A stretch of 64,000 bases of DNA, taken from the NCBI GenBank assembly GCA_037954665.1, contig JBBMOL010000016.1:806001-870000 (forward strand), read 5' to 3'. This stretch comes from Laguncularia racemosa (taxonomy: Eukaryota; Streptophyta; Magnoliopsida; Myrtales; Combretaceae). Positions 22,052-32,875 of the stretch are shown here, one piece after another. The position numbers were made by a program, and so were the translations under genes. The stretch's first letter is position 1, and the number at the start of each line of letters is the position of its first letter. A model generated the notes under the pieces. The model was not told where the DNA came from and made no database searches. It saw only the letters and a list, made by a program, of their open reading frames with translations.

Positions 22052-23089
22052 TGGTGTGCCTAAATCCACTTAGAAGCACAATCAAAAGACTTAATAAAAA
22101 ACAAACTCAAGTCAAGGTGAAACCGGATCCACAAGGACAAATTCATGTGAACCTTAATGAAGATACAAGGAAAATCCAAAATGTTCAATGATGCAATTGT
22201 GAAGCCTCAATGATAATATCTTCTAACAACACCCTAATCTCATATAATCCACAAAAATAATCCACAAAATTCAAAGAAAAAACCTCAATTCCAAGAACTC
22301 CTTTCCAATAGTGAAGAACACGTTTTCAAGGAAATTCTTCAATGAAGATTCGAATTCAATTGCAAAGTACCTTAAATAAACTCAAGAATTCGTCAACAAT
22401 AAGAAGTAATTCTGAATAAGAACTATCTCAATTCAACCCTAGATATGACACACTAGAGAAGAAAAGAAATCACAACAAAATGAAATTGATACTACTCACA
22501 ATTTCAAGGTGTTGAACTCGCCACAATTTCAACTCTTGGGATTGAAATTGATAAGAGTCTAAATGATAATTAGGAACCCTAATTCTCACGTTTAGAAGAA
22601 GTGTTTGATTTGCAAAATAAGCCTCCTCAAACCCTCTCTTAAGCAAGTATTTATACTTGCTACTCCTAGGGTTAAAAAGTGATCAAAATTACAAGTTTGC
22701 CACTTTTAAGGTGGCTAGCCCTAAGTGATAATTACAAGGAAATAAAAGTGTCCCAAAACCAAAATACAACCAAAATAGTTCAAAAAAGAAGAAATATATA
22801 AAAGAAATGGTCTTCAAGATGCCGATCTTCTATAAGATCCATCGGCCCAACTTATTACCGGTTCAAGTCGGTCCATGGATAACCCACAAGCTGAGTCTGA
22901 GTGAGTTTGTCCATCGCCCTATAAAATATGATAAGTGTGCCTGTTGGAAAACACAATACAAGAATAATAGAAAAGATGTTAATTTATAAATAATTCCGGG
23001 GTCAATATGCTCAAAATGGGCCCTTATCATCAAAATTCGAATTCCTTTAGTTCTTGTCCTAATGATAAGTCTTGTCGGATTTTGATTCC
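22052..23089 (-). repeat. Inner 5' LTR of element H
   Basis: Lacks its first five bases (TGATA): the minus strand begins GGAATC directly after a PBS fragment. U3 encodes RPI-x-RTRTKGI. Its 3' end is nearly identical to the 3' LTR. Confidence 0.85.
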
Positions 23090-23096
23090 CAAAAGA

Positions 23097-24124
23097 TGAT
23101 GTGCTCAAAACCAAATTCACGCACAATTAAATGACTCAAGAAAACAAGTCTCAAATCAATCACAAACCGGTTCAATGTGGATGAACAATTCACGTGAAAC
23201 CCTTTGAGATTTGATGGAAAAATGATGATCAAATGATGTAATTGCAATCCTTTTTTGTATTATTCACCAAGTGACAACAAAAAGAGTTGAGATTCACTTG
23301 AATTCAGATCAAAAGAAAGCAATACAAACCGTGAATTCCACTTCCCCCCTTTAATACCAAATTCACGCCAATCACTAAATGATTTATATAATTCAAGTAC
23401 TAAAAGAAAAATCAATCTTATAAGATGATTATCCACGAAATACAACCAAAAATATGTCCAAGAAAGATTCAAATCTACCCTAGATATGACTCACTAGAGA
23501 AGAAATGAACATACAACAAAGATGGAAACGATATGACACACAATTCCCCTTCGTCGCACTCGCCACAATTCCAATTCTTGGGTTGAAATTGATAAGAGTC
23601 TAAATGATAATTAGGAACCCTAATTCTCACGTGTAGAAGAAGTGTTTGATTTGCAAAATAAGCCTCCTCAAACCCTCTCTTAAGCAAGTATTTATACTTG
23701 CTACTCCTAGGGTTAAAAAGTGATCAAAATTACAAGTTTGCCACTTTTAAGGTGGCTAGCCCTAAGTGATAATTACAAGGAAATAAAAGTGTCCTAAAAC
23801 CAAAATATTTCATAAAAGAAGAAATATATAAAAGAAATGGTCTTCAAGATGCCGGTCTTCTATAGGATCCATCGGTCGAACTTATCGCCAGTTCAGGTCG
23901 GTCCATGGATAACCCACAAGCTGAGTTTGAGTAAGTTTGTCCATCGGCCTATAAAATATGATAAGTGTGCCTGTTGGAAAACACAATACAAGAATAATAG
24001 AAAAGAGGTTAATTTATAAATAATTCCGGCGTCAATATGCTCAAAATGGGCCCTTATCACCAAAATTCAAATTCCTTTAGTTCTTGTCCTAATGATAGGT
24101 CTTGTCAGATTTTGATTCCTATCA
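23097..24124 (-). repeat. Outer 5' LTR of element H
   Basis: 1028 bp, complete, TGATAGGAATC...GAGCACATCA on the minus strand. Its U5 resembles the solo LTRs ending GAGCACATCA (such as 16969-18004) rather than the inner LTR. A fragment TCTTTTGG of a PBS junction (23089-23096) links it to the inner LTR. Confidence 0.85.
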
Positions 24125-24129
24125 CATGA

Positions 24130-24741
24130 GGAGCTTATAAGTGAACAATATCTACCTATTAATGTGTTACACAGGGCTTTAACCATATCTCCTGATACTA
24201 GAGACATTCAGAGGGAGAACATATTTCACACCTCTTGTAGGATCAGAGGTAACCTTTGTGTACTCATCATTGATAGTGGTAGTTGCATAAATGTTATATC
24301 TGCTGCATTGGTAGATAAATTACATTTGTCTACTAGCCCATATCCTAGCTCTTATAACTTGCATTGGTTGGATAATCGGGGCAATATGTATGTTACGCTA
24401 AGGGTGAAGGTACCTATGAGTGTTGGGCAGAAATATCATGATGAGATCCTATGTGATGTAATTCCTATTCATGCATTCCATTTGCTGTTGGGTAGACCCT
24501 AGTTGCTTGATTGGCAAGTGTTACATGATGGATTTAGGAACACCTACATGTTCAGTATGGGCGAGTCTCACATAGTATTGTCACCTATGACTCCATCTGA
24601 GGTACATCAGTTTTAGGAACAGATCAGAACTACTTCTACTACATCTGATAGCCGGGAAAGTAGGCCAACGGAAATGTTAGGGTTCAATTCCAAAAATGAT
24701 CCTCTAGATTTGAGGGCAAATCTTTCAGAAGCCTGAGGAGA
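24130..24741 (+). pseudogene. Element F protease and pol-less end
   Basis: Open from 24164 to 24502: LHRALTISPD, NIFHTSCRIRGNLC, IIDSGSCINVIS (intact D-S-G) and HAFHLLLGRP, then a stop at 24500. The tail reads SPMTPSEVHQF, stop, EQIRTTS and DPLDLRANLSEA immediately before the 3' LTR. The retained DLRANLSEA is the last part of pol in element C, so RT to integrase has been removed between protease and this point. Confidence 0.82.
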
Positions 24742-25748
24742 TGATGGGAAATTTTTTGGCATCGTATATGCTTTCAGAACTAGATTTGGATGATGATCCA
24801 AATCACTCATATTTTACTTCATTTCTTTTTATCTAATAAGTATTTGAGAAATAATCTTACAGGTACAATAATAATTCTCCATGGGATGCCAACATGTCCT
24901 ACATTAGTTGATGGCCACGAGACATCATTAGATTTGCATTCAAAGGCCCGTTACAATTGTTTCCATTTTGAAGCATTGGCTCATGAAGATTTATAATATT
25001 TTGTACTTTCTAATTTTTCTATGGACTATTTTATGTTGTATTTTCTTTTGGAACACTTTCATTTTGATTGTAATTTTCTTTTAGGATTGGCCACCCTAAA
25101 AGTGGCATAGTTGTAATTTTGTGTACTTTCTAACCCTAAGGGAGCAAGTATAAATACTTGCTTAAAGTAAGGTTTGAGGAGGCCATTTTTCAGATTTAGA
25201 CATACACTTTACGTGACAGAATTAGGGTTCTTCCTTAGTTTAATTTCTCTTATCAATTTCAATACCAAGAGTTGAGATTGTGGCAAGTGCAACACTTGAA
25301 ATTGTGAGTCATATCAATTTCATTTTGTTGTGATTTCTTTTCTTCTCTAGTGTGTAATATCTAGGGTTGAATTGGAAGTTTCTTGGTTAGATTTGATTGC
25401 ATTTGTAATCAAATTATTATTACTTAATTAAATGGTTCTTAGCATTTGTTATCACCATCAAATTGTCATTACACTTGTGGCGTATAATTCTCTTTATTGT
25501 AAGGAGGGTCACGAATTTAATTTGTGTATTGTTGATTGGAATTCTCTTGGAACTTAACTTGGTTAATTGATTTAATTGAGAGTTATCATCTTTATGGATT
25601 TCATCTCTTTGATTTTATCATTTGATTCATCTTCCATCAATTAGGGTTCACGCAAATTGTCTCTTTTGTGAACCGAATTAGATCTTGTCTTTTGAGGTTT
25701 ACATTTGGATTGTTTTTATTGTGCTTAATCCCCTTTATAGGCACATCA
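24742..25748 (+). repeat. 3' LTR of element F
   Basis: 1007 bp, TGATGGGAAATTTTTT...GGCACATCA, paired with 14180-15169. Confidence 0.88.
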
Positions 25749-26573
25749 TTTATGGTGACTAAGCAAGTTCTTATAGCCTTTTCCATAGGGAGTTACAAAG
25801 ATGAGGTTATGCGTGATGTGGTACCTATGCAAGCTAGCTACATATTGTTAGGGCGGCCCTAGCTATTCAACAGGAAAATTACATATTATAGGTATAAGAA
25901 TTAGTATTCCTTTGTATTAAACAAAAGGAAAGTGGTTCTCACACCATAGAAACCATGGGAAGCTTGTGAGGATCAAGTAGGGAGGGCAAAAGAATTCAAA
26001 GAGAAACATGAGAGTGTACGACAGAAGGGAGAAAAAAAAAGAAAAGAGTGAGAGACAAACACTAGTGAGCCATGAGGGAAGAGAGTCTGAAACACTGAGA
26101 GGAGAGAAAATTACTAGAAAAGTGAGATTAAGAGTACAATGTTGGTGAGGAAACAACTACTTGTACTTATGTACAAGGATGTTTATTTTAGTTCTACTGA
26201 CATTAACCTTTCGTTACCTAGTATGGTGTTTTCTTTTGACTTTGTGACAGGTACAGAGGCATAGCCGTAGATGCGAAGAAATTGGATGCGATTCAGGAGT
26301 GGCCAATACCAAAGGGACGTATCAAAACCATGTTTCATCTAAGAGAAAGGATTTGGGTGCATTTAAGAAAAGAAAGATTTGCAAAGCAGCGAAAGCCTAA
26401 ATTACATCCTAGAGGAGAGGGACTTTTCCAAGTCTTGGAGCACATCAATTACAACACCTACAAGATTGATTTGTTAAGTCACTATGGTAATATAAGCGCA
26501 ATTGTAATGTTTCTGATCTTACTTTTTATAATGCAGGTGATTCGAGGACGAATCTTTTTGAGGAAGGAGGGAA
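25749..26573 (+). pseudogene. Element B protease end, linker and pol remnants
   Basis: Resumes with VTKQVLIAFSIGSYKDEV and YILLGRP. A Lys/Glu-rich linker and LLVLMYKDVYFSS follow, as in element D. Only a scrap of the RT-RNase H connection (VDAKKLDAIQEWPIP) remains at about 26265-26310, joined to the integrase C-terminus (RIWVHLRKERFAKQRKPKL, GEGLFQVLEHIN). RT, RNase H and the integrase core are gone, so at least two internal deletions occurred. The polypurine tract is AGGAAGGAGGGAA at 26561-26573. Confidence 0.8.
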
Positions 26574-27262
26574 TGATGAGGATCGGCTAGCATAAAAAAG
26601 GAAGGAGCAAAAATCCCATGATCTATTACATGCTATTGGAGGACCACTGACCCGAGCTTGAGAAAGAGGATGAATGATGCCCTACAAGGACTGGTTATGG
26701 ACCTATAAGCCAAGGAATCAAATTATATGAAAGGAGAACCAATACCTATTAATGTAATTCATGTTTCCATGGAAGAAAAGTAAGGATTTGAAGTTCTAGA
26801 ATAAGAAATATTATATATTGAACCGAAATAGGAAAGGGAATTTGCGGGTTTGTTGTTATATTTTTTAGTATTTATTTTGGTTTGTAATTTATATTATTCA
26901 GTTGCCTACTCGGTTACATAAGGAAAAGCAAACAAATAGATTAAGCAACTTAGGTTTTCCATATTCTTATATGACTCTATATAAGCCATGCAAGGGTCGA
27001 CCATGAACAACATCTTATTATTGAAATAGAACATACATTTTCATGAATTACGAAATCCTCTTTTTGGTTCTTTTGCAAAAGAAATCTTCCATAGGAATTC
27101 TTAACCAAATTACTTGGAAAACCCTTTGATAACTTAGGTTTCAGTCAACGGGTGTGATTGGGGTCTAGTTACACATCACTTATTCAAGACTATTCTCGGG
27201 GTAATTGAATCCAATAGCGTCGTCGGGGTTCTAGGTTTAACATACCTAGGTTTCACGCATCA
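26574..27262 (+). repeat. 3' LTR of element B
   Basis: 689 bp, TGATGAGGATCGG...CGCATCA, followed by CCTTA. U3 begins with a GGPLTRA...KRMNDALQGLV-type peptide (one frameshift), the pol tail encoded in the LTR. Confidence 0.9.
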
Positions 27263-27361
27263 CCTTATGTGTAGTGGTATATACGTATATACTTACACAC
27301 TATGACACTGGCTATGACTGATATTAACTTAAGTAGATCCAGTTGTCTCTTTTTAAACAAA

Positions 27362-28580
27362 ATGCCTCGAAGAAGAATCACTAGATTAGGAGATGGAAAG
27401 GGTGCTAGACATGATAACCCCAATGAGGAGGAAGTTTAGAATCTACAGCCAAAAGGGGAAAGAGGCCAAATAGCTAATTAGACAATTTAGCTACTTCATA
27501 CTATGAACTACTTGGAGGGACTATTGACATAACAACACCAAGCCCCTAATATCCCACAGCACAGGAATGTCAATGAACCCATCAGCTTTGATAGGTTCAT
27601 TAGAGTAGCTAAAGAATTTAACCCTAGAGTAGATGACCTAATCAAGGCTGAGGATTGAGTACAAGAACTTGAGAAGACATTTGCTACCTTTCAGGTACCA
27701 GTAGATAGGAAGGTAAATTATGTTACATTCATGCTGAAGGAAATTGTAGCAAAATGGTAGGCCTCGGTTCTTAGACTTGTAGGGGAATGCATGAATTGGG
27801 CTAGATTTAAGGAGCTGTTTTATCATAGATACTTCCTTAGTAGCTCTAGGGATAGGATAGAGAATAGATACTACAACTGTGAATAAAGGGATCGAACAAC
27901 TGAAGAATATGCGGCAGAGCTAAGTCACCTTATCTAATTCCTTCTTGAAAATGTGTGTAATGATGATAGGTCCCGAGCTAAGAGAATTCTAAGAGGCTTG
28001 GACTTAGACCTACAACTTGTAGTGGGGGCCTTTCAGTTAAATACATATGCTAAAATGGTTGCAAAGGTTAAGCACCTTGAGTAGAACAAGAAGATTATTG
28101 AAGAACAGAGGAGTTGTAGAGTAGCAATAGCTCTAGGAAAAAAGACTTGCCTCTAGCAGAATGGGGCAATATAGGGGTAAAAGACATCATGTGCTACAAA
28201 GTAGAACACGGAGTGTTGCAGCCCCTCCTCTACAGTTTAGATAAGTGCCTTTGACAATCTCTACAACAGGCTTGAATGTTAAATGTATTGGATGCTATGG
28301 GCCTCATAAGTTGAGAGAGGGCAGATGGCTAGAGGGGGCATGTTTCTCTTGTGGGAAAATGGGACACATTAGCAGACATTGCACTAAGAGGTCAGTCCCC
28401 TTAATTTTCTATCACATGTGCAACCAGAGGGGACACAAAGTAGTTAACTGTCCTTAGGGACAAATAAGAAATCAAGTAGGCCCAGTCTAATAGACAACCA
28501 GACCTCCAGTGAGTGGACAGGGAGGTAGACCACAGATAAGGGGTCCTAAACAAAGAGTTCCTACCTAGGTGTTTGCCATC
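27362..28580 (+). pseudogene. Element A gag with two zinc knuckles
   Basis: Starts MPRRRITRLGDGKGAR. The core includes EPISFDRFIRVAKEFNP, NYVTFMLKEIVAKW and AKRILRGLDLDLQ. It ends with two CCHC-like knuckles, CFSCGKMGHISRHC and a degenerate second (CNQRGHKVVNC), within an open stretch at 28245-28457. Many stops. The gag of A' (49543-50656, minus) aligns with it throughout. Confidence 0.8.
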
Positions 28581-28599
28581 CACCAGCAATAGCACCAAG

Positions 28600-28757
28600 A
28601 TATCATTAACATAGATGACATTGTAGGTATGCTTCCAGTACATTCCTATACTGTATATGTACTATTTGATATTGGTGCATCTATGTCTTGTGTGTCGAAG
28701 AATTTTCTATGCGCATATACATTGAATGTTGAAAACATGAATGACTGTCTGGCTGTT
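28600..28757 (+). pseudogene. Element A protease, first part
   Basis: IVGMLPVHSYTVYVLFDIGAS: the retropepsin site with Ile replacing Ser/Thr in D-x-G. Cut by an LTR insertion at 28758 and resuming at 29956. Confidence 0.75.
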
Positions 28758-29955
28758 TGATAGGAATCTACCCTAAGACCCCGATAGTCAAGAAGCCTAA
28801 TTCGGATGATGATCCAAATCACTCACATGTATACATTTTCTTTATCTAATAATGTTTGAATGGTAATATAGCAGGTACAGTGACTAGTCTTCATAGGGTA
28901 CCACATGACCTACACTATTAATCAAATTGGGAACATCATCAGACTCACATCCAATGGCCCGCTGTGATCACAATTGACTTGACGAACTGGCTCTTTGAAG
29001 ACCATTTTTTTTTTTACTTTTAATTTGATCTTTGAACCGGTTACTTTGTAATCATTTTTGGACATTTTTATTTTCTTGTTATTGTTGAATTAGGACCGGC
29101 CATATTAGTGGCATAGATGTATTGTTTTGGACATTTTAACCCTAATTGGAGCAAGCATAAATACTTGCTAAAGTAGGGTTTGTGGGAGCTTCTTGAAGCA
29201 CATTTTTTTAGAATTGAACCGTGAGGGCTACCTCCTTTTCACATACTCTTATCATTTCTTGAGTGAAGTGTGGTGAGTGGGATTTGATTCTTGTTGTTCA
29301 TAACATCAACAACGTCAAATCCATCCTAATTCCCTACTAGTGAGTCATATCTAGTGAAGAATTAGTTTACCTTTTTAGTGTAACATTCACGTAATTTTTA
29401 GGGTTTGATTTAATTTTATTTCATATCCTTTTGATTGTGTTTAGTGTAATCCATTTCAAAAATTGCAAATTGTGAATTGTAATTCTCGTTGTTACTTACG
29501 TGATTATCATTTGACATTTAGGGGTTATGGAGTTTGTTGAATTGATCTTTCAATTAATTTTATGAGATTGAATTTGATCTATTAAGCACATCATTTTTTT
29601 TTTTTTGGTATTAGAGCAAGTTGTTTCATGCAAATTAGGGTTCAAAATTACTTGGCATCATGCCATTTTGAGAATTGTTGAAGTGGTTCTTCAATTGGTT
29701 TCATGTGCTTGAATTTGATCATTTAGGTACATCATCTTTTGGTATCAAAGCACTTTGTTTCTTACAATTAAGGCTCACGTGACCATTGTTCATCACGCCA
29801 TTTTTGTGAACTTGGTTTGGTTAAATTCTTCAATTGGTTTGTGTTCATGTGCTTAGAATAGGAGGAAGAATAAGTACTCTTATAGGAGTAGGAGGAGTGG
29901 GAATACTCCTTCAATTTAAATTCTTCAATTGTGTTCACGTGGCCATTATTCATCA
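28758..29955 (+). mobile_element. Extended LTR with two PBS copies, inserted in protease of A
   Basis: Flanked by exact CTGTT (28753-28757, 29956-29960). The LTR proper is 28758-29593. It is followed by a PBS-like site (29605-29616), ~115 bp of leader, a second LTR end (GGTACATCA to 29734), a second PBS (29740-29751) and more leader. The right terminus is TTCATCA from leader sequence rather than the usual GCACATCA. The last 130 bp also hold a scrambled copy of adjacent A sequence (GGAGGAAGAATAAG). Confidence 0.75.
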
Positions 29956-31210
29956 CTGTTAGTACTCCTTTAGGAGTGGGAGGAAGAATAAGTAGGATTT
30001 GAAGAGGAGTGGGAATAGAAATACATGGTAGGGTGATGCCAGTAGACCTCCTAATATTGGAGATGGTAGAATTTGACATTATTCTAGGTGTCAACTAGCT
30101 GTTAAAATATCATGTCACCATTAACTGTCACAGCATGGTGGTGCAGTTTAATAGACTAGGAGATAGATATTTTGAATACAAGTTAGAAGTGTAGAGATCC
30201 ATTAGATTTCCCACTTATGAGATGTGGGGAAAAAGTGTATGAGCAACTATATCTATTGAAGCCAGTGAAGAAGTTAAAATGGAAGGAGTGTTGGTAGTGA
30301 CAGAGTTTCCTGATGTGTTTCCAAAAGACCTTCCTGGTTTACCCCCAGCTAAGGAGATAGAATTTAACATTGACTTGGTACAGAGCACAATACCCATATC
30401 AAAACCAGTCTATAGGATGACATTAGTGGAATTGGAAGAACTAGGGAAATAGTTACAGGAGCTACAAGATAAGGGTTTTGTAAAACCTAGTGTCTCTCCT
30501 TAGGGTACACTGGTCCTGTTTGTAAAAAAGAAGGATGGAAGCATGATACTTTGTATAGACTACAAAGAGTTAAATAAGGTCACAATAAAGAACAAGTATT
30601 CTCTTTCCAAGATAAATGACCTATTTGACTAATTGTAGGGAGCTCAGGTGTTCTCCAAAGTAGACTTGAGATCAGGCTACCATCAACTAAGAATTAAACA
30701 AGAAGATATCTAGAAAACAACATTCATGACTAGAAATGGGCACTATAAGTTTCTGGTAATGCCCTTTGGACTAACGAATGCACTGGTTGCATTCATGGAT
30801 TTAATGAACAAAGTATTTAGGAATTTTCTAGGTAAATTTGTAATCATATTTATAGTTGATATCCTAATATACTTTAAAAGCACTATGGAGCATGAAGAGC
30901 ACTTGAGACTAGTATTGGGCAGGTTCCAAGAAGAAAAGTTGTATGCTAATTTTAGCTAGAACAAGCAGTCTTCTTAGGTCATGTGGTTAATAGAGATGGG
31001 ATATCTATAGACCAAAAAAAGGTGAGAGTAATAGTAGACTGGCACCCATCGAAAATAGTTATAGAGGTAAAAAGCTTCTTGGGTCTGGTAAACTACTATA
31101 GGAGATTTGTAGAGGGTTTTTCCAAAATAGCAACTCTTCTCACTAGATTAACAAAGAAGAATGTAAAATTCAAATATGGTGACAGATGTGAAGCCAGTTT
31201 TCAAATGCTT
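29956..31210 (+). pseudogene. Element A protease end and reverse transcriptase
   Basis: GGRISRI and the protease C-terminus, then EFPDVFPKDLPGLPPAKEIEF, VKKKDGS, LRSGYHQLRI, LVMPFGLTNAL and the palm site IFIVDILIYF, where the usual F-I-D-D has become F-I-V-D. The connection domain ends in CEASFQML, where element D begins. Several stops. The lost catalytic Asp alone would inactivate the RT. Confidence 0.85.
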
Positions 31211-31968
31211 TGATGATAGCCGAGCTAGGAAATGGGTTATGGATCCTCTTGAGATTCCAATTAGGCCTATGATACAACTCCGAGCTAAACGACTTAAGGA
31301 TGTACTCAACAGGTTAATCAAAGAAGTTTAAGATAAGGAGTAATACTTGTATCAAACCAAGAATGAACCAAGAATAATCCATGTCATCGAAGTACAAGAT
31401 GCTCCGGATTAAAGACGGCTTGAAGACGTTTGAGGAAACTTGAAAGCCGCTGGCCTTTAGGAGGTGAAAGCCCTCGGTGTAAGAAGGAAAGCTATCGGCC
31501 TAAGTGGCTGGCGTTGAAGAGAAGAAAGGCCGGCTGGACGCAAATCTAAAGCTGTCGACTTTAGTGCCGGCTTAGGAAAAAAATGTTGGTTAGTTTTAAC
31601 TTACTTTAGGCCACTAGCTTTTGTTTATTCCTTAGTTACATTAGGGTTTTGTCACATCGTTTATTTGTTATTCTAAGAGACTATAAATAGTCACCAATGA
31701 CTCTATTGTAAGGACTTTTTGGCAAAATTGAAAAGAAAACACTCTCTCTAGTTCTTGAAGAACTTTGAACATATCAGATTATCCCGCAGCGTTCATCCTT
31801 TACTTATCAATTGGATCTCCATCTCGATTGTTGTGTATCCATTATACTAAGGTTCTTGCTTCATTATAAGCAACGAGTCATGGTTTCCTTCTGTTTATGA
31901 TCGGTCATAGGTTGTTAGATACAATTTGAGATTTTGGGTTTTAGCACAGGTTGATAGAGTTCGCATTA
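31211..31968 (+). repeat. 5' LTR of element D
   Basis: About 758 bp, ending near GCATTA before the PBS TGGTATCAGCAACC (31973 on). U3 encodes IPI(R)PM-type peptide with LRAKRLKDVLNRLIKEV, the pol tail. A block with repeated AAAGCCGCYGGCCTT-like motifs lies at 31435-31570. A TATAAATA is near 31682. Confidence 0.83.
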
Positions 31969-32104
31969 GATTTGGTATCAGCAACCAGGTTGGTTAGGAA
32001 TTGCCTATCTTTGAAATCAAATTCATATTTTTTTTATAGATCTAGGGTTTGAATTAAACAAAAAAAAACATTCTTGAATTTTTATTTGCAAGTGGATTTT
32101 CATA

Positions 32105-32871
32105 CAAGTGAAGACCATTTCTTTTATATATTTCTTCTTTTATGAACTATTTTGGTTGTATTTTGATTTTGGGACACTTTTATTTCCTTGTAATTTTCAT
32201 TTAGGGTTAGCCACCTTAAAAGTGGCAAACTTGTAATTTTAAGCACTTTTTAACCCTAGGAGTAGCAAGTATAAATACTTGCTTAAGAGAGGGTTTGAGA
32301 GGCGATATATTTTGCAGAATTGAGAGTTCATTTCACATGACGATTAGGGTTTCCTAATTGTCATTAGACTCTTATCAATTTCAATCCCAAGAGTTGAAAT
32401 TGTGGCGAGTGCAACACCTTAAAATTGTGAGTAGTATCAATTTCATTTTGTTGTGATTTCTTTTCTTCTCTTGTGTGTCATATCTAGGGGTGAATTGAGA
32501 TAGTTCTTGGACAAATTTTCTTCCTATTATTTTCGAATTCTTGTGCTTAATTAAGATCCTTTGCATTTGAATTCGGTTCTTCCTTGAAGATTACTTCTTG
32601 AAACATGATTATCACTTGTGGAAAGGGGTTCTTAGAATTGAAGATTTCTTTTAAATTTGTGGATTATTCACATGGGATTATATGTGATTAGTTTGATGTT
32701 AGAAGAGATTATTATTGTGGTATCACAGTTACATCATTGAGTATTTGGATTTCATTGCACCTTCACTAAGTTCACACAATTTTGCCCTTTTTGGACCTGG
32801 TTTTGTTGTTGACTTGAGTTTGTTTTTCTTGAGTCTTTTAATTGTGCTTTTAAGTGAATTTAGGCACATCA
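32105..32871 (+). repeat. 5'-truncated ~1 kb-family LTR in the leader of D
   Basis: Begins in mid-LTR (GTGAAGACCATTTC) and runs to a normal end TTTAGGCACATCA. It contains the TATA palindrome at about 32263-32280. The first ~300 bp of the LTR are missing and no flanking duplication was found, so a deletion or abnormal insertion is likely. Confidence 0.75.
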
Positions 32872-32875
32872 TGAG

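Larger units (their letters stand above)
18700..24124 (-). mobile_element. Element H: protease-only derivative with a tandem double 5' LTR
   Basis: Inserted in F with exact duplication CATGA (18695-18699, 24125-24129). In minus orientation the order is: LTR (24124-23097), a PBS scrap, a second LTR (23089-22052), PBS (22045-22034), leader, protease with a repeat-bearing linker, 3' LTR (19730-18700). It lacks gag, RT, RNase H and integrase. Because one duplication flanks the whole unit, the double LTR was either present at integration or arose by later rearrangement inside it. Confidence 0.85.
14180..25748 (+). mobile_element. Element F: gag-protease-only Ty3/gypsy derivative
   Basis: Inserted in the protease of B; flanks GTTAA and TTTAT are an imperfect or shifted duplication. 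Order: 5' LTR, PBS, ~1.2 kb leader, gag, protease, 3' LTR. RT, RNase H and integrase are absent: after protease comes a short linker ending DLRANLSEA and then the 3' LTR. The same arrangement occurs in E and J. It carries a solo LTR (16969-18004) in gag and element H (18700-24124) between gag and protease. Confidence 0.87.
2634..27262 (+). mobile_element. Element B: Ty3/gypsy element hosting elements C and F
   Basis: Starts TGATGAGGATC and ends CGCATCA, flanked by CCTTA at 2629-2633 and 27263-27267. Its own sequence is: 5' LTR (2634-3054 plus 11841-12110), PBS 12113-12124, leader, gag 12843-13990, protease (to 14179, then from 25749), a pol remnant and 3' LTR 26574-27262. Two large insertions, C (3055-11835) and F (14180-25748), make up most of its 24.6 kb. 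RT and most of RNase H/integrase are deleted, so B is non-autonomous as well as broken. Its gag, protease and linker resemble those of element D. Confidence 0.88.
393..31210 (+). mobile_element. Element A: Tekay/Del-like Ty3/gypsy retrotransposon, split by nested insertions, 3' half absent
   Basis: Its own pieces are: 5' LTR 393-2278, PBS 2286-2297, leader 2298-2633 and 27263-27361, gag from 27362, protease start up to 28757, protease end and RT 29956-31210. The interruptions are element B (2634-27262, duplication CCTTA), an LTR (28758-29955, duplication CTGTT) and element D at 31211. The pieces align in order with the minus-strand relative A' (41806-54074), which shows they were once continuous. 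Chromovirus (Tekay/Del-type) affiliation is inferred from the long LTR, two gag zinc knuckles and the RT style. RNase H, integrase and the 3' LTR are not found. Many stops make it inactive. Confidence 0.85.

Noticed and set aside
29768..30094. 108-residue minus-strand frame
   Set aside because: Shadow of A protease and the LTR tail; the antisense match at 43009-43212 arises because A' is the same family reversed.
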